Shown here piece by piece: positions 34,506-45,890 of a stretch of DNA of 64,000 nt. Each line of letters starts with the position of its first letter. Within the stretch, counting starts at the first letter, position 1. Where the stretch lies: NCBI GenBank assembly GCA_011037195.1, contig JAAEAF010002700.1, positions 62,001 through 126,000 on the forward strand, in the 5' to 3' direction. This DNA is from Triatoma infestans. Lineage: Eukaryota; Arthropoda; Insecta; Hemiptera; Reduviidae. The translations under genes and the position numbers were made by a program. Below the pieces are notes generated by a model that was given only the letters and a program-made list of their open reading frames with translations, did no database searches and was not told where the DNA came from.

Positions 34506-35463
34506 ATGCCTCCAAAAATAGATAATTCCTCAATAACTGGTTCACAAAATAACCCAAAACGAGTTAGAAGTTCACCAGAGTTGCATTTAAGTAAAAGTAA
34601 GAGAAAGAATATGCTATATCTTTGGATGACCTTAATGCATTAAAATCTGATTTAACTAAGGCTATTATGCAAAACATGAATGATTTATTTGACGTCAAAC
34701 TCTCTAATTTAGCGACAAAAGAGGATTTACATACTATTTCTAATGATGTTAAAAATCTAAAAGAGGAAAATCAGCTTCTTAGAAGCGAAATTGTCCATCT
34801 CAAAGATATCTATGATAGGACAGAAAAATCTATAGAAAGATTAGAATTAAAATCTCGTAGAAGTAACTTAATTTTTAGAGGAATTAAGTATGATGGCAAT
34901 GCGAATTTGATAAAGTTAGTCATGATTTTTGTACTGAGGTACTTAAAACCGATATTAACGCTGGCCTTTCATCAGTTTCTTCACTTGGTAGAAGAGATCT
35001 ACCTAGTAGACCGTTACTGGTTTCATTTGTTCGCTATGAAGATAAACTTACAATTTTGCGTTCTGCTAATCTTCTCAAAGGAACTGGTTTTACGATCGTT
35101 AATGACCTTCCGGAAAATGTTAGAAGAAAGAATATGAAGTTATTATTAGTTAGAAAGGAACTTTTACGAATGAATTTGAATATTAAGATCACAGTAAGTG
35201 TGGATAAGCTATTTGTAGGTTCTCATGTATTCGGATGGTCACTTAATGATGGTCTGAGATTTGATAATGGTGCAGGTATTGAAAAGCTTAACGAAATTAT
35301 TGGCTCTGATTTGTCGAATTTTATAATTAGTGTGCACTCTAACTCTCTTCCGAGTAACTATTTTGTCAAGAAGCTAAATATCCTGTCTGGTGGCGAAGGA
35401 TCGACTATCGTGGCTGCACCGGCATTCGAAAAGAAGACATCGGCCCCACCTATAAGATCCTGA
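34506..35463 (+). pseudogene. LINE-B ORF1, RNA-binding coiled-coil protein
   Basis: ORF1 proteins of LINEs coat the element RNA to form the RNP. The first ATG (34506) opens a basic N-terminus (MPPKIDN, then KRVRSS). A frameshift near 34600-34612 leads to DDLNALKSDL and a heptad-rich coiled coil (NLKEENQLLRSEIVHLK) ending in LKSRRSNLIFRGI, the usual entry to an RRM-like domain. A second frameshift at about 34902 leads to the third segment, which runs open to TGA at 35461-35463. That segment includes RPLLVSFVRYEDKLTIL and ends in a short basic tail. About 315 residues in total, typical for the family. The two frameshifts make it non-functional as it stands. The assignment rests on position, coiled coil and the SRRSNLIFRGI motif. 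Confidence 0.8.
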
Positions 35464-38400
35464 GATAATATCGTCAGCCGGCGAAAATCTTTTGTGACAA
35501 GTGCGTGTTCTTTGGTAAAAAAATTAAATGTGATTTCTTTTAATGTTGCAGGCTTGAAAGCTAAATTAAATGATCCTTATTTTTTAAATTTTATAAAGGC
35601 ATTTGATGTTTTTGTTTTGTTTGAAACATTTTTAACAGATGTAAATTTTAGTTATTGTAAAAAGGTGTTTAAGGAGTATAATATTTGTTTTATCCCTGCG
35701 AAAAAGGTTTCAAGGTTTGGCAGAGCTATGGGAGGTGAACTCTTTGGTATTAAAGCCTCTATTCCTACAAATTTAATACATTTTGTTAAAATTGATAATA
35801 TTGATTTAATATCTGTAAATGTTTTTTCAGTTAAATTTTTCATTTTTCCTGTTTATATAAATTGTAATTTTTGGGAAAATCACTTTTCTAAAATAAGTAA
35901 CTTCTTTGCTGAGCATAACTCTTGCAATTTTATTTTAGTAGGCGATTGTAATGTGAGGTTGGCAGCATCCAGACTATATCTGAGGACATGTTTATAGATA
36001 ATGTTAAATGCCGACTCCATAGAAATTCTAAAGATCGGGTTCTCGATGGAAGAGGAAAGAGTTTTCTGGAACTTTGTGATGATAACAACCTTATAATTTT
36101 AAATGGTCGTTTTCCGGGGGATGTTGACGGGGAATTTACTTATGTAAGTAAAATGGGAGCTTCGGTCATTGACATTTGCGCGGTGTCTGCTTCATGTATT
36201 TCACTGATAGATGATTTTAAAGTGTTACCTGAAAATTTTTCGGATCATCAGCCTTTAAATATTGTAATTAATTTTGAACCCTCCACTGATACGACTGTGT
36301 TGCCTTTGATGCCTCAACTGCCTTGGTCCAAACACATGGCTAATAATTATAAAACTAAATTGGAACTGTTTTTTAACAGCACTGTTTTCTTCCCCGCTGA
36401 GTTGCAGAATTGGCTGAATGTTTTCACGGATGCAATTAAATCTTGCTGTCCTACATCTAATTATGCACCTTCGTTTATTAGAGCTATCAAAAATAAACCG
36501 TGGTTTGATGGCATTTGCGTCCGCGCCAGAAGAAGGTCGTTTAAGTTGTTGAATCTCTTTCGTTCTAGAAACTCGGTCATTGTTAGAAATGCCTATGTTG
36601 AAGCCAATAAACAATATAAGTTTGTATGTGCGAACAAAATGAAGGAATATTATTCTTCTCTGGTGAGTCGATGTTGCACCATCAAAGATTCTAAGGAACT
36701 TTGGCATATTTTTAATCAATTGAAAAATAAGAATTTTGTATGTGGGAATAACATTACCATGACTGCATGGGTTACCCATTTCAGTAATCTTTTAAACCCT
36801 TCAGGTTTTAATCTGTCAATTCAATATGCCAAGCCCTTAATATTCAATCCTTTTCTTGATGACCCTTTTACTTTTGATGAGCTTCGAGCGGCTATTTCAA
36901 ATTTGAAGGACAATAAGGCGCCCGGCTTAGACCGAATTACTGCAGAATTCTACAAAAACGCCCCAGACATTATGCTTGAAAGACTTCTTTCCTTTTTTAA
37001 TCACCTTTACAGCGTTGGTTCAACCCCTTCTTCTTTTAGTAAGGCTATTGTTTTTCCTTTATTTAAACGAGGAGAGATAAATAATGTTGTTAATTACAGA
37101 GGCATTTCGTGCATGGACGCGGTGGCCAAAATTTTCACGGGCATTCTTTTAAGGCGTTTGGAAACTTATATATCAGCAAACAATCTGCTAAGTGAATATC
37201 AGGCCGGATTCCGGCGTGGATATTCAACTCTTGATAATTTGTTTATTTTGTGCAATATTATTAAATTAAAGTTTTTAAGAAGGGCTAAAAAAGTTTATTG
37301 TTTTTTTGTAGATCTCTCTGCCGCTTTTGACCGGGTCAATCGTTCTGCATTGTTTCTTAAACTGCTGAATTTAGGTGTTTCCTCCAAATTTGTAACAATA
37401 TTAAGAGCTTTGTATAGGGAAACTCTTTGTGCGGTAAGAGGCGGCAATGGTATATCGGAGTTTTTTAGTGTGGCTAGTGGTGTGCGACAAGGTTGTCTCT
37501 TGAGCCCAATACTTTTTTCTGTTTTTGTGGACGATTTGCCAGGGCTTCTGGAGGGTGGAGTACGTGTGGCAGATACAGTCGTTAAGATTTTAATGTATGC
37601 TGATGATATTGTTATCCTGGACGAGAATCCTTTGCAGTTGCAAAGGAATATTAACATTCTTGAAAGTTATTGTCAACATTGGGGTCTTGAAGTTAATTTA
37701 AAAAAGTCGCAAATCGTAGTTTTCAGGAAGGGTGGTAGATTGTCGGGAAAGGAGAAATGGCGATATGGTGACCAAGAAATTGAGGTCGTTAATAATTACA
37801 AATATTTGGGAGTTACTATGACGCCTCGCCTCAGCTTTGACACCCACATTAAGGAGAAGGTTTCTGCAGCCAAGCTGGCCCTAAACTCTGTATGGATGGG
37901 AGTTATTTCAACTAAAATGGTACCTCTCTCTCATAAATATCAGATATTTAATTCGGTATGCAGAGCGATTGCCTGCTACGCGGCACAGATTTGGGGATTC
38001 CAGCGGTATGAGGCCCTGGAAAAGTTGTTGAGATTTTTTATCAAGAAGCTCTTTTCTCTTCCATCGATTACCCCTAACTACATGCTATATCTCGAAACGG
38101 GTGTTGACTTGCTTGAAGTGTTCACTTTAAGTTTACACTTCAGATATTGTCTGAAGGTACTGGAGTTTCCTGCACACCGGCTTCCCAGGATACTGGCGTT
38201 GGAAGTCATCAGGCGCAGAACTTTCTGGTTTGAGAAATGGGTTGTTTTGGCGCAGAAATATAATTGCGAATTGGAACTCTCTGCGAATAATGTAATGTTA
38301 CTTGAACGTCAATTGTCGGTTCTATTAGATAAAATCAGACTAGCGTCTATGGATGAGTCTGTGATGCGTGCAGGACAATCTTCACGATTTCTATTCTATA

Positions 38401-38771
38401 AGAAATTAGACCTGAGAGTAAGGATTTTTTCATTTGATGCGGACTGTCCTTCTAAGCACTTGTCGCTGAACGATTTGCGATGGTTATTTAAAATGAGAGG
38501 GGAATTATTATTTTTGAATTTTACACCCTGGGCTGAGCGAGAGATAGAACTCTGTTCACTGTGTAATCGTAGAGCCAAAGAGGATATAGTGCACTTTCTT
38601 GCAGAATGTCCTATATTAGCGGAGTTTCGCTTGCTCTACTTAGGTGTGAGGACTCTTTCGCTACAGTCTCTTAGGTGCCTTCTGAATTCACTGAATTGTA
38701 AGGGGTTAATCAAATACGTACGCTCTGCATGGTTTTATAGATATGAATTGGTTCAAGAGTTCAATTTTTAG
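35464..38771 (+). pseudogene. LINE-B ORF2: endonuclease-RT-zinc knuckle
   Basis: ORF2 nicks the target DNA and copies the element RNA onto it. The endonuclease N-terminus (from 35464, same frame as ORF1) shows FNVAGL, FETFLTD with the catalytic Glu, GGELFGIK and VGDCN. A frameshift at about 35955-35962 moves to the 35988-38771 frame (927 codons), which completes the endonuclease with FSDHQPL (residues 84-90). RT motifs follow: KAPGLDRI (310-317), FVDLSAAFD (440-448), GVRQGCLLSPILF (498-510), YADD (537-540) and KYLGV (605-609). The C-terminal knuckle is Cys856, Cys859, His869, Cys874. There is no RNase H domain. No stop interrupts the long frame. There is no ATG between the ORF1 stop and FNVAGL. 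Confidence 0.95.
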
Positions 38772-39095
38772 ACAGATTAATTGTAACAAAAAGAGTACTA
38801 TTGCAGTTTGTTTATTTTTATAATGTTTAGTGCATAGCTCGTTCTGCTTCTCAATCTTGTATAATCATATCATTCTTTCCATGTTCTACTCAATTATATT
38901 TACATCGAAACCAAGAAAGAAAATAATTTCCTCTATTTTATATTAATTTTCTTAGTTGCCTTTTGTATTTTTACTTTTGATGCTGAAAATTGATCGCATC
39001 AACCTCCGGCTGACGGATACTTATCCAAGCCGTATATACTTTTCTTTTATTAACAGCTGTATATTTGATTGTTTTTTATATTCTTGAATAAAGTA

Positions 39096-39098
<3 letters not shown>
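38772..39098 (+). other. LINE-B 3' UTR with poly(A) signal
   Basis: After the TAG stop come 327 bp of non-coding sequence with AATAAA at 39087-39092, just before the repeat tail. The 3' end is what the RT recognises in many LINEs. Confidence 0.85.

Positions 39099-39152
<54 letters not shown>
39099..39152 (+). repeat. (ATT)n tail of LINE-B
   Basis: About 18 units of ATT/TTA form the tail, ending exactly at the duplication. Simple-repeat tails instead of poly(A) are usual in several LINE groups. The frame through it gives poly-Asn on the minus strand and is not a gene. Confidence 0.95.
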
Positions 39153-39155
<3 letters not shown>

Positions 39156-39166
39156 AGAATCCACCT
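39153..39166. repeat. Target-site duplication, right copy
   Basis: TACAGAATCCACCT is identical to 33970-33983. Confidence 0.9.
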
Positions 39167-39480
39167 AAACGTTGAACCAACCTGTCCATCACGAGAGGTA
39201 TAGTAGCACTATCTCCTACCAGAATTGCTTCAACAGGACACCCTAAGACTGTCAACACCCACGTACTTCAGCACCCAGCAGAACCAAAGAAGGGGTAATT
39301 CTTGACCACAATCAAAACAAGAGAGTTTTCTTCTAAAAGTGGCTAGTAAACTTCTACCTTCAAGACTCTACCAGCTAGGACTGTCACGCCGTTCCGCTCT
39401 ATTAGCCTTACGCTACTCTTTCTCTTACCCTTGTTTAACTGCCAATTACTTGCAGTTTCTTTTATTTTAATTACTATACA
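39167..39480 (-). repeat. Older repeat that received LINE-B (tentative)
   Basis: On the minus strand this less AT-rich block leads into GTTTAGGTGGATTCTGTA, which is the insertion site of LINE-B. A minus frame reads VGDSATIPLVMDRLVQRLGG. No stop-free domain can be named. It may be the 3' part of another dispersed element. Confidence 0.35.
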
Positions 39481-39747
39481 AGTGAATCCGTGGATATAGT
39501 CCAATGCTCTAACTCTCTTATCCCATAAAAATTTCTACTACAGAATTTTTTGCAAGAAAAATCTACATAAAATAAAAAACTGAAAGCAATCTGACGGCTT
39601 TCTCTTAGAGAATTTTTTAACTTCTATTGAAAGTGACCATACTGTATTAGAATTGATAATATTGTATTATTATTACTTCCAATTGGAGCTCAAGTTCGTC
39701 AAAACGAGTCCTCTTGTGAAGTAAGAGAAAGAAAAAGGTTGTGATTG

Positions 39748-39830
39748 GGTCCGCACAGCTGGAGAGCATCAGAAATATTTTCCGTGGTAGCTACAAAAAG
39801 AAGCAGGCTATCATGGAATTTCTGATTCTG
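39748..39830. repeat. Short foldback of family FB-Y
   Basis: TCAGAAATATTTTCCGTGG then TAGCT is mirrored after a 9-bp loop by AGCAGGCTATCATGGAATTT then CTGATTCTG. CCGCACAGCTGG upstream matches CCGCAGAGCTGG at 54190. The hammerhead-like centre is deleted. Confidence 0.65.
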
Positions 39831-40835
39831 CAAGTAAAAGGGTTTTGGCATTCTACTGCCGTTAGTAGAAAAAGAGATTCTCTCCCACTCTAAATAATGC
39901 CCTTTGATTAACCAGAGATCTTCTTTGCTGATTCATTATTTAAGTTTCTCAATGATCGATTCTTTTTCAAAATTATATTACTTTTGTCTTTCACTGGTTT
40001 TTTTGTTGTTTTTTTCCACCGATAGAGCCAGTGAAACCGCTGAAACTATTATAAATCCAAAGAACATATTAAAAAAAAACAAAAAATACTAATTCAATAA
40101 AGATTACGATAATTACGAGTATGATTCATGATGTTAAGTAGGGGGAAAATGGTTACGAATAGTACGGTATTATTATTTTTACAAAAAAAAATATATATCT
40201 ATTATAATAATAATAATAATAGTAAATAAAGTTATTCATTTTTATTTCAATTCTGCCAGTTCTGGGTCAATACAGGCGTTATCCTTGTTATTATTCTTAA
40301 TGCTAATATTTTGCGTGAGTTAGTGGCGATATAATTTCAGAACTTGACATTTAATCAATTCAATCTAGCTGGGCTCAGGTATACGGTTATTTATATTATG
40401 TTATATATCTTTAATATCTCATATTAGAAATAATAATTTTAATATGAGGCTAATTAATTTTGTTAATCTTGTATGTATATATACTTATATGTATGAATAT
40501 ATATAAAGAAATTAATTGGTTGCTCTGTTGGGCATACGATAACAAAAGAATTTTAAAGTGAACAGGGTATTAATTTTAACGAAAAACCAGAGCTCCAACT
40601 TTTATAAAAACAGGTGGAGCGATTGCTGAGAATAAAACGGAAATTCTGTTAAAACCGGTTGTTTATAAAACTATACTAATTATCTTCATTCATATTTTCA
40701 TTCTTCAGTTGTTCACGCCATGATTCTCTTTAAAAGTATGTTACTTTCACTCATTTTGGCTTCCCGACTTCCAGCTTTTTAAGCGGATTTCTGTTGCCTG
40801 ATAAGATTTTTAGGCGGAATTCTATTGCAAGCTTA
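39831..40835. other. AT-rich DNA with (AAT)n
   Basis: (AAT)n near 40204-40220. Nothing else recognised. Confidence 0.45.
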
Positions 40836-40839
40836 ACTT

Positions 40840-41190
40840 GGACTTTAGGGTATATAACGCACTTTTGGGGGTTTGTGCATATAAAAAAGAAAAACAGCTT
40901 AAAAAGAAAACTGCTAGGGTTTCAATGCAGTCACTCACACATAAAAAGGAGCTGCAGGAAATGTGTTGAAAAAGAGGTTGAAACTCCCACTGAATACCAC
41001 AGAGGTTTCTATCCCACAATGTATAACCAGTTCCTACTTACAAAGACTAGAATTATCCGTCAATGAAGGAGTACAACAGCTGATAACCATTCTGTAAACT
41101 GAATCCATGATACCCAAGAATGTGAAGCTGACGGAAATCAGAAGAAGCTCTCCTTCGAAGTTCAACATGCTTATTGGGTTGTAATGGAAA
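40840..41190 (+). pseudogene. Possible LINE 3'-end fossil
   Basis: A frame reads SCRKCVEKEVETPTEYH, close to the C-x2-C-EEEETPxH zinc-knuckle pattern at the C-terminus of RNase H LINEs. Preceding LKRKLLGFQ could be the usual basic stretch before it. No upstream RNase H motif is visible, so the call rests on one motif. Confidence 0.4.
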
Positions 41191-42379
41191 CACAATCATG
41201 GAAATAATTTGTAAACTGTTTCAATTAATGTGTAAAGATTTAATGTACAAGTTTTGCGGCAAATTCACAGAAGTTCTGGAAGTTCAAACAATGGTGTGAA
41301 TAATTCACTTCCCTGTTCCGTCATTTGAGAAAAAATATCATTCATAAATAAAGTTCAATTCTTGGAAAAATTCGAAATTTTGAAATATTTTCTTTTCGTT
41401 TAGATCATTTCCAGCTTTCAGGAAATAAAGTTGGACCCTTACAGCTTCATCAACTGTTTGTTATCCTCTTAAACAACACTTTTCCACGAATTAAGCGCTA
41501 CCCATCTCTTCTGACATTCAAAAATAGATCTTGACATCAAGGGATACACCTCTTAATTTAAGCTCTTATGCTCATACTAGTGGAATAGTTTTTTGAGAGT
41601 GTTTTTTTGAAGGCACAACTAAAGTTCTTTGCCCCTGTCGTTCAATCTAAAAGTAGGTACTAAATCACACGTTCAATCACTTAGAATCTCCAATCTATCT
41701 TTTCCACTTCCCAAGTGCAATTTTTGACACATATTCAGATTATCATAGAAACAGTGATTTCAAATTAAATACATGAATATCTCTAAGGAATTCTAGAGTT
41801 TTACTCACGCTAAATTCATCATCGTCTAACGCCACTTTCGTGAGAAAGTGTTTATTTACGAGGCAACAGCATTTGCCTCAATCGATAAGAGTGCGTCCTC
41901 AAATTCCCTAAAATCCGAAATGTTTCTATGGTATTTGAATGAGATTTTGGAATTTCTTTAGTTTACCCAGAATTTGAATTCATTATGAGTGAATTGAAGG
42001 AATAGAGTTAAACTCAAGCACGTTGAACTTTCACAACCTGAAATACAATCAAGTTATTGCAAAATAGCCTTTTGCTTTATTAATATTAACTGTTGTTAAT
42101 ACTAATAAAGTACTAATAATTGTTAATACTCTGTGGCCAACTCTGTTGAGCTGCCATAGAGTTAAACTACAAAACTAGTTAAGGAATCGCAGCTAATAAT
42201 TATAAAATATAGTTGGAAATTATTTTTACAGTTGTTTTACAACTAATATAGAAGTTATCAAATCAAGTGTAAGGTTAGAATTATGATTAAGTAGGAAATA
42301 AATCAGTAAAGCAGAATATGTAGTAAAAGAAAGGAAGGTTCATGAAATTATAATTAATACAACTAAAATTAATATAACT
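41191..42379. other. AT-rich DNA, nothing firm
   Basis: From about 42150 the words AACTA/TAGTT become frequent and may be the eroded left part of the foldback at 42380. Confidence 0.35.
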
Positions 42380-42597
42380 ATATACAATTTGGTAGTTGTT
42401 TTTGCAACTACTTTTTCTCAACTACTAGCTGTAGTGGAGAAACTGCGCTATCTGAAACTACACCTACTTTAGTTGAGAAAAATAATAAAACTGCAAAAGC
42501 AATTACAATTTCATTTGTAGTCGTTAAGTGTAGCTGCATCCCAATTAATGAAACTACTTCATAATTTATAGATGCAACTACGTTTTGCCCAACTGTG
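42380..42597. mobile_element. Foldback MITE rich in AGTTG/CAACT
   Basis: TTTTTCTCAACTA (42412-42424) is exactly complementary to TAGTTGAGAAAAA (42470-42482). Similarity extends outward: GTAGTTGTTTTTGCAACTAC on the left against TGCAAAAGCAATTAC on the right. The right end is GCAACTACGTTTTGCCCAAC. A matching left terminus is not visible, so the element is probably truncated or its left end has decayed. Confidence 0.55.
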
Positions 42598-42599
42598 AT

Positions 42600-43055
42600 T
42601 CATAAATAGTTTCAGCACTGGAAGAAATCTGGATAGACATAGAACGTAATTTAGGACCAAAAAATAAAAGCTACGCTATATATTAGCTAGGCCATTAAAC
42701 TGGTTTTTACAGTATGAATTCCTGCTTTTTCTGCTGAAATGAAAGAGCGTTCAGCAGATTGCTAGATTAATTGAAATACAGCAAAGATGTACAACTAGTC
42801 AACGTTGATAAAATCAACTCTTTTTTTCATCTTAAATGATTCAGTTTAACATGTAAATTATAATAATGTTAGTGGCTGTATGGCTCTAGGTTGCCAATGA
42901 ATGAAAAAAAAAAAAAAAAAAAGTAAATTTTACTAAAACTATTGCAAATTATGTGACAAAATTGTCCCGACAAACGCTAAACTTAAAATGGAAGCTACAT
43001 AATGTTTACTAAATACATTTTTTCTGGAGAAATGGATTTAAAATCATTTGAACTG

Positions 43056-43089
<34 letters not shown>

Positions 43090-44325
43090 CCTTAAATTTA
43101 CCAGCAGGTAGGCTCCCATTAAAATTGGGTTGTTGATTCAATCCTATACTTGTTAATTTTATACTTCTTCTAACAGAATAACTGTAAAAAATCATTAAAC
43201 TAGAATAAACAGATTCAATGGCAAATAAATGATCTCGTTCACTCATTCCTTGTCTCTCTCACTCACGCACTCTCTCTATGTACATAGTGTTTCATTAAAA
43301 AAAAGTAATCGATTTATTTACGGTGATGTTCACAATCGAAAATGACAACAAAATTCAGTGCCACTTGGATACTCTTCCATTTCTCTCTTTTAAAAAATAT
43401 CACCATATAGATATTGAGGACGAACGGACATTATATAAAGTGGTATTGATGGTTTATATAGTGGTTGGTTCTATAAAACGCCGGAGTGTAGCACTGTTTG
43501 CCAACACTCAGACATCGTGCAGCGCTAACTGAAATATATATTTGCCCTAAATGTATACCTTCTATTTTGTTTGTCTGTCTGAGTATGCTGTTAAGTATCT
43601 ATAACATTTTCTACACTTAACAATATGTAGGATTATATTACCATTAAACCTCACCACTCATATTCCACTATAATGTTACCCATTAGTTTAACACCGTATA
43701 CGTTTCCTTGTATCTTTAAACTTCGCTACTAACTTTCCTACTAAATCATGAACAAACCAAATTCTATTACCCTTTCCACTTGAACTGGATTGTACTACAC
43801 TTTATTTTGCAAATATTTCTATTTCACAAGCATAAAGCTCTTTAAAAGCTTTAGAAGAAAAAGGTTATTGATCTAAGCCAAAATTCCTTCATATAAAGTA
43901 GCATAAAAATGGGGTTAAAACAAAAATTTTATTTATTTACTTGCCTCTTACACTTTGCCCAAAATTATCAAACTGAATATCTTGTCGATCTATCACTTTG
44001 ATAATACGAAATCGAATGTTTTTCTCTCATCGTATTCAATAATTTGATAGAATCCCATGAATACTTTATTATCATAACCTCCTAATAGTATGAATACATC
44101 TAGCGTACGTATTTATTAGTACGAATGCATTTATTGGCATCTTGAAAATATATTAATTACATTAATTATGCAGAGTTTTGAAATGAACGTCATTGGAACC
44201 TTTTTATCCAAGCTTGCAAAACATTTTTTATGAAAGTAGTTCACCTTCAATTTTGCTTAGTTTTAATGTAGCAGAATCCTTCAGAAAATGTTGGTAAATT
44301 CTACTCTCCCAAAAGCAAGCATAGC
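42600..44325. other. AT-rich DNA with an (AT)n run
   Basis: (AT)n lies at about 43060-43087 and a CTCTCTCACTCACGCACTCTC stretch near 43255. TATAAAA at 43472 has TCAGA 38 bp downstream, too far for a good promoter. No gene recognised. Confidence 0.4.
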
Positions 44326-44329
44326 TTTA

Positions 44330-44375
44330 ATTGTGGTAAGAGAAAGTCCCCAAATTTTCACACTAGATTTTTTTT
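44330..44375 (+). mobile_element. HLE fragment, 3' end only
   Basis: GGTAAGAGAAAGTC is followed by a degraded hairpin (AATTTTCACAC) and TAGATTTTTTTT. The body is not recognisable upstream. Confidence 0.5.
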
Positions 44376-44583
44376 GTTTATCCCGAACATAAAATGGAGC
44401 CAAATACAATAGTATAAGTATGTAGCATTTTGAAATCTGATTTTATCTGGCTTTATCCCTTAACAAAAAAGGATTTTCTGAATTTTTATTGATTGGAAAT
44501 CATTATTTTAGTTGGAAAATCTGATTTTGAATTCTAAAAAAGAAAACGTATTTCAACCTGAAAACTCTCAAAAAACTGGGATA

Positions 44584-44800
44584 GGGAAGGGAATAGCTAA
44601 GTAATTAGCTTACTCGACTTCCACGCGTAGGTCCCGGGTTCAAGTTCAGCTGTGCTGCTCTTAGATTTTTTCCGCTGATGGACAGTGTTGTTTGTTTGAA
44701 ATGAGAGAACACTGTCCGCAGTCCGGAAGTGAAACGAGATGGCTCCGGACGCCAATAACCATAGATGTTGACGCGCCTTAAATTAAAAAATAAAAAAAAA
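44584..44800 (+). mobile_element. tRNA-derived SINE, copy 3
   Basis: Same sub-family as 8826-9067: GGGAAGGGAATAGCTAAGT head, a box B mutated to GGTTCAAGTTC (44638-44648), the CACTGTC body and the GTTGACGCGCCTTAAATT end plus an A-rich tail. A deletion removes CTCTACAGCTCACTGTCC from the body. Confidence 0.8.
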
Positions 44801-44804
44801 TCTG

Positions 44805-45285
44805 GGTGAATTCTTAAATGAAAATGACTGCTTTTCTGTTAGGGAAAAATTACTGTTTTTGTAAATTTAAATTTTAAATAATTGTCCTATTTTAAGATAA
44901 TATATATACTTTAATAATAATGGGTAAAGGTCCGTGTGAAAATTCTCTTCACTAATAAATTATTAAAGTATAGACTATTATAAGGAGGGGAGAATTAAGA
45001 GTGGGTGTGTGTGAGAGAGAGAGAAGATAAAGGGAATAAAATTAACTACCCTACTACACGCTAACTTCGAATTTCAACACTAGTTGTAGTATAAGTTACC
45101 AGGGCAAGCTTTGATTAAATCTGTTCACTTAGAGTTTGCCGGCTCATTTTTTTAGTTCATTCAATGCGTAACTCTTCTTTTTAGAATTTATCATCAAGTA
45201 TTAGGATGGTGTAGAAGTTCTTTGTTAGAAAAGAGTTTAAATTAAAAAAAAATTACTAAAATTTTGTCATTCATTAATTATAAAA
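44805..45285. other. AT-rich DNA, nothing recognised
   Basis: A GA run near 45013-45022. No gene or shared repeat. Confidence 0.45.
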
Positions 45286-45289
45286 AAAA

Positions 45290-45890
45290 ATAATCTGGGT
45301 TGAAACACTCACACTACATTCTCTAAATATAATTAATACAATTCAATAGGACAAATTTTCATTAAAATTGTAATGTCTGATATTGGCTTGCCATGGAAAG
45401 TATGGTAGAGGGTTTTATCATATTAATGCAACTAGTAACGGAGCGTCCTCTCAACTAATAAAGTATATTATAGTGGCAGGTTCCTAGAAAATCTCTGAAA
45501 TAATTAGTTTTGGAAAAATGTTTCAAATAAAAGTGATAGGTTAATATTTGTCTATTTAGCATTCCACGTGTAAAGGAAACCATGGTATTCAATTTCGAGA
45601 AAAGTCAAAAAAACTCAAAAAACTTTTCCTGTTTGGTAGCAGTTCCGATTAACCGACTTTCTTCAAATTTAGAAGTTTACCACTTTTTCTAATGTAAATT
45701 AATATTATATAGGTGAAAGAACCATATACTGTACTGAAGTGGTACTTTAGAGGTAAGCATAACGATGCCGTTCCCCTAGAAATACCCAAAAAACAATGTT
45801 CCGGGAAAATCATTAGAATGCAGGTGGTATGTGTTTATGTGTAATGGTAGTATATGAAGTTCAGAGAAAATCGTTGGAGTCTTTTTCGAG
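45290..45890 (-). mobile_element. HLE copy, minus strand, 5' part missing
   Basis: It starts at the 3' end (ATCTGGGTTGAAACACTCAC) and carries two modules, but ends at about 45890 in AGAAAATCGTTGGAG, where a plus-strand copy takes over without a gap. Confidence 0.65.

Larger units (their letters stand above)
33984..39152 (+). mobile_element. Full-length APE-type LINE (LINE-B)
   Basis: A 5169-bp element bounded by a perfect 14-bp target-site duplication. Order: 5' UTR, ORF1, ORF2 (endonuclease-RT-zinc knuckle), 3' UTR with AATAAA, and an (ATT)n tail. The domain set and the simple-repeat tail fit the APE-endonuclease LINEs (jockey/CR1/L1-like groups). The clade needs a phylogeny. The near-open frames, uneroded duplication and intact tail point to a fairly recent insertion. 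Frameshifts near 34605 and 34902 (ORF1) and 35958 (ORF2) mean this copy cannot make full-length proteins. A relative is at 62493-63277. Confidence 0.95.

Noticed and set aside
34291..34525. Two plus-strand frames in the LINE-B 5' UTR
   Set aside because: T-rich hydrophobic low-complexity translation, overlapping in different frames and ending where ORF1 begins.
36255..36779. Antisense frame of 174 residues inside LINE-B
   Set aside because: It is a shadow of ORF2 with no recognisable features.
39076..39258. Minus-strand frame with a poly-Asn tract
   Set aside because: The Asn run is the (ATT)n tail of LINE-B read in reverse, so the frame joins two unrelated sequences.
43472..43512. TATAAAA followed by TCAGA as a promoter
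   Set aside because: The spacing is 38 bp, outside the usual 28-33 bp, and no transcript unit follows.
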